A stretch of 7,482 bases of DNA, taken from Candidatus Aminicenantota bacterium (GTDB taxonomy: Bacteria; Acidobacteriota; Aminicenantia; Aminicenantales; Aminicenantaceae). This document shows positions 1-4,916 of the stretch, piece by piece; positions within the stretch are counted from its first letter, which is position 1, and every line of letters starts with the position of its first letter. A model generated the notes under the pieces. The model did no database searches, was not told where the DNA came from, and saw nothing but the letters and a program-made list of their open reading frames with translations. The translations under genes were made by a program, and so were the position numbers. The stretch spans positions 1-7,482 of the forward strand of contig JAUWYH010000072.1 in assembly GCA_030615975.1 (NCBI GenBank), read 5' to 3'.

Positions 1-187
1 ACCTCAAGAAGGTTTCCTGAACGACATCCATTGCATCTTCCCTGTTATGAAAAAAGGAAAAGGCCAGTAAAAAAACCTTCTTTTGGTAAAGACTTGTCAC
101 TGTCATGAAAGCCTCTCTGTCTCCTTCCTTGATTTTTTCAATAAGAATATAGATACCTTCATCTCTTGTGACTCTTTCTTCCACCAT
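1..187 (-). CDS. ECF-type RNA polymerase sigma-70 factor, N-terminal part (cut by left edge)
   Basis: An alternative sigma factor that would direct RNA polymerase to a specific promoter set. Only 62 codons are in the window. The visible protein has the classic sigma region 2 pattern: an IEKIKEGDREAF stretch (residues 16-27), then SLYQKKVFLLAFSFF (32-46), then HNREDAMDVVQETFLR (47-62), where the D-A-x-D-V-x-Q-E-x-F core is the family hallmark that contacts core polymerase and the -10 element. Region 4 lies beyond the edge. The start is placed at the ATG at 187 because an in-frame TGA lies a short way upstream. It has no recognisable Shine-Dalgarno (A-rich upstream), which suggests translation coupled to the overlapping 44-codon ORF or an upstream frameshift. 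No anti-sigma gene is visible. The family call is firm; the exact start is not. Confidence 0.85.
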   Translation of the reverse strand, partial: MVEERVTRDEGIYILIEKIKEGDREAFMTVTSLYQKKVFLLAFSFFHNREDAMDVVQETFLR

Positions 188-237
188 TCTTTGTTTTTGT
201 TGATATACTCAGGAATAAACCTGGTTGATCCTCTCAT
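103..237 (-). CDS. Candidate 44-aa ORF overlapping the sigma factor start
   Basis: The protein is not recognised. The ATG at 237 overlaps the TGA of the preceding 33-codon ORF as ATGA, a typical coupling junction. It encodes a lysine- and glutamate-rich peptide beginning MRGSTRFIPEYINKNKEWWK and ends at a TGA (103-105) inside the sigma gene, so its last 85 bases are read in a second frame by the sigma ORF. The first half (FIPEYINKNKEWWKKE) looks like real protein. The second half looks like an out-of-frame shadow of sigma region 2. It may be a coupling peptide that delivers ribosomes to the sigma start, or the remnant of one longer gene broken by indels. It could also be chance. Confidence 0.3.
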   Translation of the reverse strand: MRGSTRFIPEYINKNKEWWKKESQEMKVSIFLLKKSRKETERLS

Positions 238-335
238 TCAAGCCAAATCAGTATCTTATCTTCCTCGTCATCCACTTCAACCAGAAGTCCGGGACCTATC
301 TGTCCAACTTGACTCGTTCTTCTTAGCTTTTCCAT
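234..335 (-). CDS. Candidate 33-aa acidic small protein or leader peptide upstream of the sigma factor
   Basis: A short ORF with an unusually good translation start: GAGGTGAT (read 345 to 338) matches the anti-Shine-Dalgarno over eight bases and sits at normal spacing from the ATG at 335. The peptide starts MEKLRRTSQVGQIGPGLLVE and continues with a strongly acidic VDDEEDK patch before a hydrophobic ILIWLE end. It has no signal peptide, cysteines or recognised domain. Its stop overlaps the start of the next small ORF (ATGA), so the two are probably co-translated and lead into the sigma gene. Possible roles are a regulatory leader ORF, a small sigma-associated protein, or the N-terminus of a gene truncated by a frameshift. 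The function is unknown. Confidence 0.45.
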   Translation of the reverse strand: MEKLRRTSQVGQIGPGLLVEVDDEEDKILIWLE

Positions 336-337
336 TT

Positions 338-345
338 ATCACCTC
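338..345 (-). promoter_or_regulatory. Strong Shine-Dalgarno of the 33-aa ORF
   Basis: GAGGTGAT on the minus strand is an eight-base complement to the 16S rRNA 3' end and lies just before the ATG at 335. It is the main evidence that the tiny ORF is translated, and it contrasts with the absence of any such site ahead of the sigma ATG at 187. Confidence 0.6.
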
Positions 346-383
346 ATGTCATTATCTTCAAAGTTTACTACGTAAAATTTTTT

Positions 384-419
384 AAAAAGGTTCACCCCGC
401 TAATAAAAAAAATAGAACC
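384..419 (-). terminator. Weak terminator-like hairpin after the ABC permease gene
   Basis: On the minus strand GGTTC (419-415) can pair with GAACC (393-389) across a 21-base loop, followed at once by five T residues (388-384). The stem is only five base pairs and the loop is long, so termination would be inefficient. It lies about 30 bases past the permease stop and ahead of the small ORFs, so it could separate the ABC operon from the sigma unit or allow read-through. Confidence 0.25.
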
Positions 420-435
420 GTCCCCAATTTTACAA
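384..435 (-). repeat. Possible dispersed-repeat fragment with GGGGACGGTTC core
   Basis: On the minus strand this reads TTGGGGACGGTTCTATTTT, a T-rich run, then GCGGGGTGAACC and TTTTT. From memory, strings built on GGGGACGGTTC with flanking A/T runs recur in several bacterial genomes, often near IS200-like (Y1) transposases. No transposase is present here and there is only one copy in the window, so this is a resemblance and not a demonstrated repeat. Confidence 0.3.
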
Positions 436-449
436 CTTAACCAATTTTA

Positions 450-1724
450 TTATTTATACCTGATCCACTTTATGATTTCTTGGAAGCTGGGTCGCTTTCC
501 GTACATCAAAATTCCTACTCTGTAGATTTTTCCCGTAAGCCAAATCATAAAAAGAATAGTCAAAACAAGAATCAGGATAGAGCCTCCAACTTGAATAAAA
601 GGAGGAAGAAGAACACATATCCGCAGAAGCATTAAAATCGGAGCAAAGAAGGGAATCAAGGATAAAACCACTGAAAAAGTGCTGTTAGGAGCCCTCATCA
701 CAAACATCATAAGCAGAATCGGAACAACCAAAAACATGGTAATCGGAAAAATGAGCTGCTGGGCTTCTTTTTCTGAATTGACCATAGAGCCGATGGCAGC
801 GTAAACAGTTCCATAAAGAAAATATCCTAAGATAAAGAATACAACAAAGTAGATAAAGACATAGGGAGGGATGCTGGGGATCTTAAATCCAGAGGCAGAG
901 GGAAAAAAAGAGGAAATCAAAGATTTGCTGTAGCGAGAAGCAGAAAAGCCAAAAATGGCCCATATGGCATATTGGGTAAATCCCACAGCTGCAATTCCTA
1001 AAATTTTCCCGACCATGAGCTGAAAAGGTTTTAAAGAAGAAAGGACAATCTCCACAACCCTCGAAGTTTTCTCTTCTATAACCCCTCTCATAATGATTGA
1101 TCCATAGAAAAAAAGAGTCATGTAGAGAATAAGAACCAGAAGATAAGAAATGAGAAAAGTTCCCCCGGTATCCTCCTCCTCTCCTTTTTTTGTTACTTTT
1201 ATCGTTTTCAACCCCACCCGCTGGATGTACTGGGCGATTTTTTGAGGATCTAATCCTTCTTTTCTCAGCCTTTTTTCAATCACAACACTGTTTAAAGCTT
1301 CATTGATATTTTTTAATTTATCAAAATCGGAAACATGCTGAGAAACATACTCGGCAACTCCTCCTTCTGAAATGTTTTTAGGGATAAAAATATATGCGGA
1401 AAGCTCTTTTTTAAGAACCATCTGGCTCAGCTCTTTCCTCAAAACTTCCGGATCAGTGGAAATCTCATACTTCTCAAGGAGGTAACGACGACTGCCATCC
1501 TTCAGCCTGTGATCCAGTTTCTTATCCAAGGCTTCAAAAATTTCCTGACTTAAATCAATCACTCCAACCCTTTCCTGTTGGCCCACTGAGATCACTGAAA
1601 CCACAATCGGGATGACAATAAAAGAAGCCATAAGAACTGGGCCTAAAATAGTACCAATAATAAAACCTTTGGTTTTTACTATCTGAATATATTCTCTTTT
1701 AATGACTGATAAGATTTTTCTCAT
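450..1724 (-). CDS. ABC-2 type transporter permease, NatB-like
   Basis: Integral membrane subunit of an ABC exporter, working with the ATPase encoded just upstream. The 424-residue protein starts MRKILSVIKREYIQIVKTKG, the typical cytoplasmic lead of NatB-type (ABC2_membrane_3) permeases. One membrane segment follows (about 21-46), then a large extracytoplasmic domain (about 47-187), then roughly six segments (about 189-211, 240-262, 286-311, 323-343, 350-373, 379-400). The conserved cytoplasmic stretch EEKTSRVVEIVLSSLKPFQL (217-236) and the C-terminal YGKRPSFQEIIKW motif (408-420) support the family. The start at 1724 has AGGAG six bases upstream and overlaps the ATPase gene by 26 bases, so the two are coupled. 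The substrate is unknown: NatAB exports sodium in Bacillus, but relatives move other compounds. The length is normal and the gene is intact. Confidence 0.88.
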   Translation of the reverse strand: MRKILSVIKREYIQIVKTKGFIIGTILGPVLMASFIVIPIVVSVISVGQQERVGVIDLSQEIFEALDKKLDHRLKDGSRRYLLEKYEISTDPEVLRKELSQMVLKKELSAYIFIPKNISEGGVAEYVSQHVSDFDKLKNINEALNSVVIEKRLRKEGLDPQKIAQYIQRVGLKTIKVTKKGEEEDTGGTFLISYLLVLILYMTLFFYGSIIMRGVIEEKTSRVVEIVLSSLKPFQLMVGKILGIAAVGFTQYAIWAIFGFSASRYSKSLISSFFPSASGFKIPSIPPYVFIYFVVFFILGYFLYGTVYAAIGSMVNSEKEAQQLIFPITMFLVVPILLMMFVMRAPNSTFSVVLSLIPFFAPILMLLRICVLLPPFIQVGGSILILVLTILFMIWLTGKIYRVGILMYGKRPSFQEIIKWIRYK

Positions 1725-2619
1725 CTTTATCTCCTACTTTCTCGATGAAAATGGCGTTCAAGGTGGGTTCTCTGACTTCATATTTATTGATCGTGATTTT
1801 TCCGACTAGTTTCTGAAGTAAAACCTGAGAATCAGTCCCTTCTTTCAATCTAATTTCCATAAATTTTCCGTAGTCATCGATCTTATCTATTTCAGGAAGA
1901 CTTCTTATAAAATTTGTTTCTCCTTCATAATCCAAAACAACGGTATTTTTCCCGTAATCCTTTTTGATCCTGCTCAAATTTCCCTCTAAAACTTTCTCCG
2001 CTTTATTTATGAGACAGATGTTGTCGCAAATCATTTCTATCTGTTCCATACGGTGAGTAGAGAAGATGACAGTTCGTCCCTCTTGCTTCATCTCCAACAT
2101 GATATCTTTTAACAATTTGGTGTTTATAGGATCGAGGCCGGCAAAGGGTTCATCCAGAATAATGAGATCGGGCTGATGGATGACTGTCGCGATAAACTGA
2201 AGTTTCTGTTGCATTCCCCGGGAAAGTTCCTCCACTTTTTTTAATTTCCACTCATCGAGATCAAATCTCTTAAGCCAAGAATCAATTCTTTCTCGAGCCA
2301 CATTCTTTTTCATCCCCTTCAGCTCTGCCAAAAACAGAAGTATTTGCCCCACTTTCATTTTGGGATAAAAGCCCCTATCTTCAGGGAGATAGCCTATCCG
2401 CTCTTTCATTTCCTCATCCATCTTTCGATCGAGCACTCGTATATTTCCCTCATCTGGAATAATAATGTTCATTACCATGCGGATTGTGGTTGTTTTTCCT
2501 GCTCCATTAGGTCCTAAAAGCCCATAGATAGTCCCTTGATGGATGTTGAATGACAGATTTTTAACGGCATAAAAATCGCCAAATTTTTTGGAGATGTTTT
2601 CAATATCAAGAGCATTCAT
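1699..2619 (-). CDS. ABC transporter ATP-binding protein, NatA-like
   Basis: Cytoplasmic ATPase that powers the ABC-2 permease encoded downstream. In its 306 residues I see Walker A GPNGAGKTT (36-44), a Q-loop region reading GYLPEDRG in which the usual glutamine is glutamate (E80), the signature LSRGMQQK (132-139), Walker B LIILDEP (152-158) with catalytic E157, the D-loop GLD (161-163) and the switch histidine in STH (H189). GYLPE and LSRGMQQK variants are normal for the NatA/CcmA-like exporter branch. Residues from about 215 match in position the C-terminal accessory domain (DUF4162) of this branch. The ATG at 2619 follows AAGGATGA at suitable spacing. It is the first gene of a two-gene operon and is divergent from sppA. 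The transported substrate cannot be read from sequence. Confidence 0.9.
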   Translation of the reverse strand: MNALDIENISKKFGDFYAVKNLSFNIHQGTIYGLLGPNGAGKTTTIRMVMNIIIPDEGNIRVLDRKMDEEMKERIGYLPEDRGFYPKMKVGQILLFLAELKGMKKNVARERIDSWLKRFDLDEWKLKKVEELSRGMQQKLQFIATVIHQPDLIILDEPFAGLDPINTKLLKDIMLEMKQEGRTVIFSTHRMEQIEMICDNICLINKAEKVLEGNLSRIKKDYGKNTVVLDYEGETNFIRSLPEIDKIDDYGKFMEIRLKEGTDSQVLLQKLVGKITINKYEVREPTLNAIFIEKVGDKDEKNLISH

Positions 2620-2670
2620 TTTATCATCCTTTATAAGGAGTTTATCTCGGTTATCCTGTTTACTTTACTC

Positions 2671-2687
2671 AATCCAGGTTAATCCAG
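2671..2687. repeat. Tandem direct repeat AATCCAG in the divergent intergenic region
   Basis: AATCCAG occurs at 2671-2677 and again at 2681-2687, so the starts are exactly 10 bases apart, about one helical turn. It lies between the ABC operon and sppA, where a regulator could act on either gene. Two 7-mers can arise by chance, and no regulator gene is in the window. Confidence 0.3.
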
Positions 2688-2702
2688 ACCTTTTGGTTTA
2701 TT

Positions 2703-2708
2703 AATATA
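2703..2708 (-). promoter_or_regulatory. Possible -10 element for the ABC operon
   Basis: TATATT on the minus strand matches five of six bases of the sigma-70 -10 consensus and lies about 84 bases upstream of the ATPase start. I see no good -35 at the right spacing, so this is tentative. Confidence 0.25.
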
Positions 2709-2734
2709 GCGAATCTTCACAAAAAATTCTATCT

Positions 2735-2763
2735 TTTCATGACATCTGACTTTCTGATATATT
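2735..2763 (+). promoter_or_regulatory. Candidate sppA promoter with extended -10
   Basis: TGATATATT (2755-2763) forms an extended -10 (TGN plus TATATT, five of six to consensus). A weak -35-like TTTCAT (2735-2740) lies 17 bases before the hexamer. The element sits about 38 bases upstream of the sppA start, leaving a short leader that contains the strong ribosome binding site. The region is AT-rich, so chance matches are easy. Confidence 0.4.
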
Positions 2764-2790
2764 AATATGTAGATTATTTCAAATTGAAAA

Positions 2791-2796
2791 AGGAGG
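2791..2796 (+). promoter_or_regulatory. Consensus Shine-Dalgarno of sppA
   Basis: AGGAGG lies four bases before the ATG at 2801, in an A-rich context. It fixes the start codon and predicts efficient translation. Confidence 0.75.
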
Positions 2797-2800
2797 AAAA

Positions 2801-4510
2801 ATGAAAAAAGGAAAATATGTTCTGATTATATTCTTGGTTTTCTTCTTCCTGATCTTAGTAACCATTGTCTCCTTCTTCTATTATGAGTTCAGGAGGCCTC
2901 CAGCAGTAAAAGCACACTCCTATCTTGAACTTAACCTCTCAGGCGAAATTCTAGAGCGAGCCACTCCTAACATCTTTACGGCATTTAGAGGAATAAAACC
3001 TCTCTCCATGTATGATATATGGATGAACATTCAAAAAGCGAAAAAAGATAATCGAATAAAATGTCTACTCTTACGACTGGGTTATCTTCAGTGCAACTGG
3101 GCAAAAATAAACGAGCTGAGAGAAGCTGTTTTAGACTTTAAAAAATCAGGCAAGAAAGCTTATGCTTACATCGTTGAGGCCCCTGAATTCGACAAGGAGT
3201 ATTTTCTGGCTACTGCCTGTGATGAGATAATCCTTCACCCTTTGGGATGGCTGGTGGTGAACGGAATTGGAGGATATTATCCCTTCTTCAAAAAAGCACT
3301 GGATAAGCTGGGAATCGAGGCTCAATTCGAGCATGTAGAAGAATATAAAACAGCTTACAACACTTTTACAGAGGAAGGGTTTACTCCTGCTCATAAACAG
3401 ATGATGGAATCCATTTACGGGAATCTCTACACCTATTATGTGAAGGGTCTTTCTGAGTCCAGGGGAAAAAGCGAAGAAGAAATAAAAGAAATAATCGACC
3501 ATGGCTTCTACCAGGGAGAGAAAGCATTAGAGGCAGGGCTAGTTGACAAGCTCCTTTTTGAAGATGAATTAGAGAATCTACTCAAAGAAAGAGGAAAAAA
3601 GCTCTCCAAAATCACCCACAAACAGTACTCAAAAATCAAGCCTACCTCTCTAGGTCTAAACAAGGGAAAAAAGATCGCACTCATTTACGGAACAGGACCC
3701 ATCCACTACGGAGAAAGTGTTTATCAAACAATGGGAAGTTCAACACTGGCTCGCTGGATAAAAACAGCCAGGAAGGACAAGTCCATCAAGGGAGTCATCT
3801 TTCGTGTCGATAGTCCAGGAGGTTCAGCCGTAGCTTCAGATGTTATCTGGAGGGAAGTGGTCTTAACAAAGAAGCAAAAGCCATTTATTGTCTCCATGTC
3901 TGATGTTGCCGGCTCAGGTGGTTATTGGATTTCAATGGCTGCCCACAAAATTGTCGCTCAGCCTCCAACTCTTACAGGATCTATCGGAGTCATCGGCGGC
4001 AAATTCAACTTGTCAAAACTCTACGAAAAATTAGGAATCACTTCTGAGAAACTCACTTACGGAAAGATGGCTGATATGTTTTCCTCTTTCAGAGGTTTGA
4101 CACAAGAAGAGAGAGACATCCTTAAAAATGAAATCCTATGGATTTATGATCGGTTCCTGACCAAGGTGGCTGAGGGCCGAAACATGAACAAAGAGAAAGC
4201 TGACAAACTCGGAAAAGGGCGAGTATGGACAGGGAGTCAAGCCAAAGAATTAGGGTTAGTGGATGAAATCGGAGGGCTATCAAAGGCTATTGAACTGGCA
4301 AAAAAACTTGCTGGTATTCCCCTGGATGAAGAGGTTAAACTCGTTGTTTGGCCTAAAAAAATCTCATTTCTCTCGGCTTTTTTTGGAAGGATGCAAGCCC
4401 GAACAAAACTCCATCTCGACCCAAAATTGCAAAAATTCATCTCGACACTTCAAGTACTGGAGAGGGGAAAAATCTGGGCCATTATGCCATTCTGGATTTA
4501 TCCAGAATAA
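2801..4510 (+). CDS. sppA: Signal peptide peptidase SppA, long double-domain (67K-type) form
   Basis: Membrane-anchored S49 serine protease that degrades leftover signal peptides. The 569-residue protein has one N-terminal membrane anchor (about 6-28) and then two tandem S49/ClpP-like folds. The N-terminal domain (about 40-255) carries the presumed general-base lysine K183 in EEYKTAY, equivalent to the YKSA lysine of the E. coli enzyme. The C-terminal domain (about 290-510) holds FRVDSPGGS (334-342) and the nucleophile S372 in VAGSGGYWIS, with TGSIGVIGGKFN (392-403) downstream. A Ser-Lys dyad across the two domains is thus complete. The length is close to that of E. coli SppA (about 618) but slightly short. 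The C-terminal tail past 520 is basic and hydrophobic and ends near WAIMPFWIYPE. The gene is divergent from the ABC operon, stands alone, and is followed by an intrinsic terminator. Confidence 0.93.
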   Translation: MKKGKYVLIIFLVFFFLILVTIVSFFYYEFRRPPAVKAHSYLELNLSGEILERATPNIFTAFRGIKPLSMYDIWMNIQKAKKDNRIKCLLLRLGYLQCNWAKINELREAVLDFKKSGKKAYAYIVEAPEFDKEYFLATACDEIILHPLGWLVVNGIGGYYPFFKKALDKLGIEAQFEHVEEYKTAYNTFTEEGFTPAHKQMMESIYGNLYTYYVKGLSESRGKSEEEIKEIIDHGFYQGEKALEAGLVDKLLFEDELENLLKERGKKLSKITHKQYSKIKPTSLGLNKGKKIALIYGTGPIHYGESVYQTMGSSTLARWIKTARKDKSIKGVIFRVDSPGGSAVASDVIWREVVLTKKQKPFIVSMSDVAGSGGYWISMAAHKIVAQPPTLTGSIGVIGGKFNLSKLYEKLGITSEKLTYGKMADMFSSFRGLTQEERDILKNEILWIYDRFLTKVAEGRNMNKEKADKLGKGRVWTGSQAKELGLVDEIGGLSKAIELAKKLAGIPLDEEVKLVVWPKKISFLSAFFGRMQARTKLHLDPKLQKFISTLQVLERGKIWAIMPFWIYPE

Positions 4511-4604
4511 AAAGTTTCGTAGAAGAGAAAATTAGACATTCGGCAGATTTTTTTAACCGAACACAAGCGGAAATAAACAAAACACATAAGACAATCGAAT
4601 CAAC

Positions 4605-4630
4605 AAGATCTAACTCTTTAGGTCTTTTTT
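4605..4630 (+). terminator. Rho-independent terminator of sppA
   Basis: AGATCTAA (4606-4613) pairs with TTAGGTCT (4618-4625) around a CTCT tetraloop. There is one G-U pair, and an extra A-T pair at the base (4605/4626). A T-run follows to 4630. It lies about 95 bases after the sppA stop. On the minus strand the hairpin lacks a following T-run, so it should act on sppA transcripts. Confidence 0.7.
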
Positions 4631-4704
4631 CATTTCAAGAAAAAAACATAAGAGATCATCATCAACCACCACCATCCTCCCATGTGACTTCCCAAAAACC
4701 ACAT
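4630..4704 (-). CDS. Candidate 24-aa hydrophobic membrane peptide
   Basis: The protein is not recognised. The ORF is preceded by AAGGAGGT (read 4716 to 4709), a perfect Shine-Dalgarno ending four bases before the ATG at 4704. The peptide starts MWFLGSHMGGWWWLMMISYV and ends FFLK. A short glycine/tryptophan segment runs into a run of hydrophobic residues long enough to insert in a membrane, with a single terminal lysine. The style resembles the N-terminal membrane segment of small SHOCT-type proteins, of which this could be a truncated remnant; that is an impression only. A run of seven T near its end (4646-4640) is a slip-prone spot, and a -1 slip would extend it by about nine residues. It lies downstream of the inverted-repeat element and convergent to sppA. 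It could be a toxin-like or leader peptide, a decayed gene, or chance. Confidence 0.42.
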   Translation of the reverse strand: MWFLGSHMGGWWWLMMISYVFFLK

Positions 4705-4708
4705 AACG

Positions 4709-4716
4709 ACCTCCTT
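4709..4716 (-). promoter_or_regulatory. Consensus Shine-Dalgarno of the 24-aa ORF
   Basis: AAGGAGGT on the minus strand, with four bases (CGTT) before the ATG at 4704. It is the strongest ribosome binding site in the window and the main argument that this intergenic ORF is or was translated. Confidence 0.6.
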
Positions 4717-4730
4717 CTTAAAATTCAGCG

Positions 4731-4813
4731 TTGTCCCAAAGTGATGGAATCAGACACGCAATGACAAATGTATCTGGGAGCACATCTCATTTTATCACGT
4801 CACTTTGGGACAA
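4731..4813. repeat. 83-bp element with perfect 14-bp terminal inverted repeats
   Basis: TTGTCCCAAAGTGA at 4731-4744 is exactly the reverse complement of TCACTTTGGGACAA at 4800-4813. The 55-base interior can form a second stem: on the minus strand ATGAGATGT (4790-4782) pairs interruptedly with ACATTTGTCAT (about 4771-4761). The form suits a MITE-like insertion relic or a structured RNA. Flanking CTTAAAATTCAG (4717-4728) and CTTAAATTTCAA (4817-4828) match at 10 of 12 positions, a possible degenerate target duplication, though both are AT-rich. No T-run follows either arm, so it is a poor terminator. Confidence 0.6.
4789..4797 (-). promoter_or_regulatory. Possible outward extended -10 inside the inverted-repeat element
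   Basis: TGATAAAAT on the minus strand is a TGN extended -10 with a five-of-six hexamer (TAAAAT). It points at the 24-aa ORF and would give a leader of roughly 80 bases containing the 4731-4744 arm. No good -35 is seen (GGGTTT at the right spacing). Confidence 0.25.
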
Positions 4814-4916
4814 ACCCTTAAATTTCAATTTGTTGAATTCTTATCCATATTGCAAACGGCCCGTATTAGGTAAGTACCCTACATCACCTTGATCCATTAA
4901 GGGGATGGGCCCTACG

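Larger units (their letters stand above)
4511..4916. other. Convergent intergenic region, about 400 bases
   Basis: It separates the 3' ends of sppA (plus) and the helicase-nuclease gene (minus). The first ~95 bases are A-rich and show nothing I can name. Then come the sppA terminator (4605-4630), the tiny minus-strand ORF (4630-4704) and the inverted-repeat element (4731-4813). From 4814 to 4916 I see only a repeated CCCTAC (about 4877-4882 and 4910-4915) and no convincing terminator for the helicase gene. Confidence 0.6.

Noticed and set aside
351..356. GATAAT on the minus strand as a -10 for the 33-codon ORF
   Set aside because: The hexamer is close to consensus, but transcription would start about at position 344, inside the Shine-Dalgarno, and no -35 fits.
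83..385. 100-codon plus-strand ORF opposite the sigma factor and small ORFs
   Set aside because: No Shine-Dalgarno, a Phe/Ser/His-rich composition typical of antisense frames, and 105 bases lie antisense to a well-supported sigma region 2.
1699..2619. Glutamate in place of the Q-loop glutamine and LSRGMQQ in place of LSGGQ as signs of a dead ATPase
   Set aside because: These variants are usual in the NatA-like exporter branch; Walker A, Walker B, catalytic glutamate and switch histidine are intact.
3146..3502. 118-codon minus-strand ORF inside sppA
   Set aside because: Shadow of the sppA coding frame. It is Phe/Ser-rich, resembles no family, and lies wholly within a conserved S49 protease domain.
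4237..4535. Overlapping plus and minus ORFs at the sppA 3' end
   Set aside because: Both lie in other frames of the conserved sppA C-terminus with no ribosome binding site and no family resemblance.
4731..4813. Inverted-repeat element as an integron attC site or CRISPR repeat
   Set aside because: The arms lack the RYYYAAC/GTTRRRY boxes of attC sites, and there is only one copy with no spacers.
4731..4813. Inverted-repeat element as a bidirectional terminator for the convergent genes
   Set aside because: The 55-base interior is far too long for an efficient intrinsic terminator and no T-run follows either arm; a proper terminator for sppA exists at 4605-4630.
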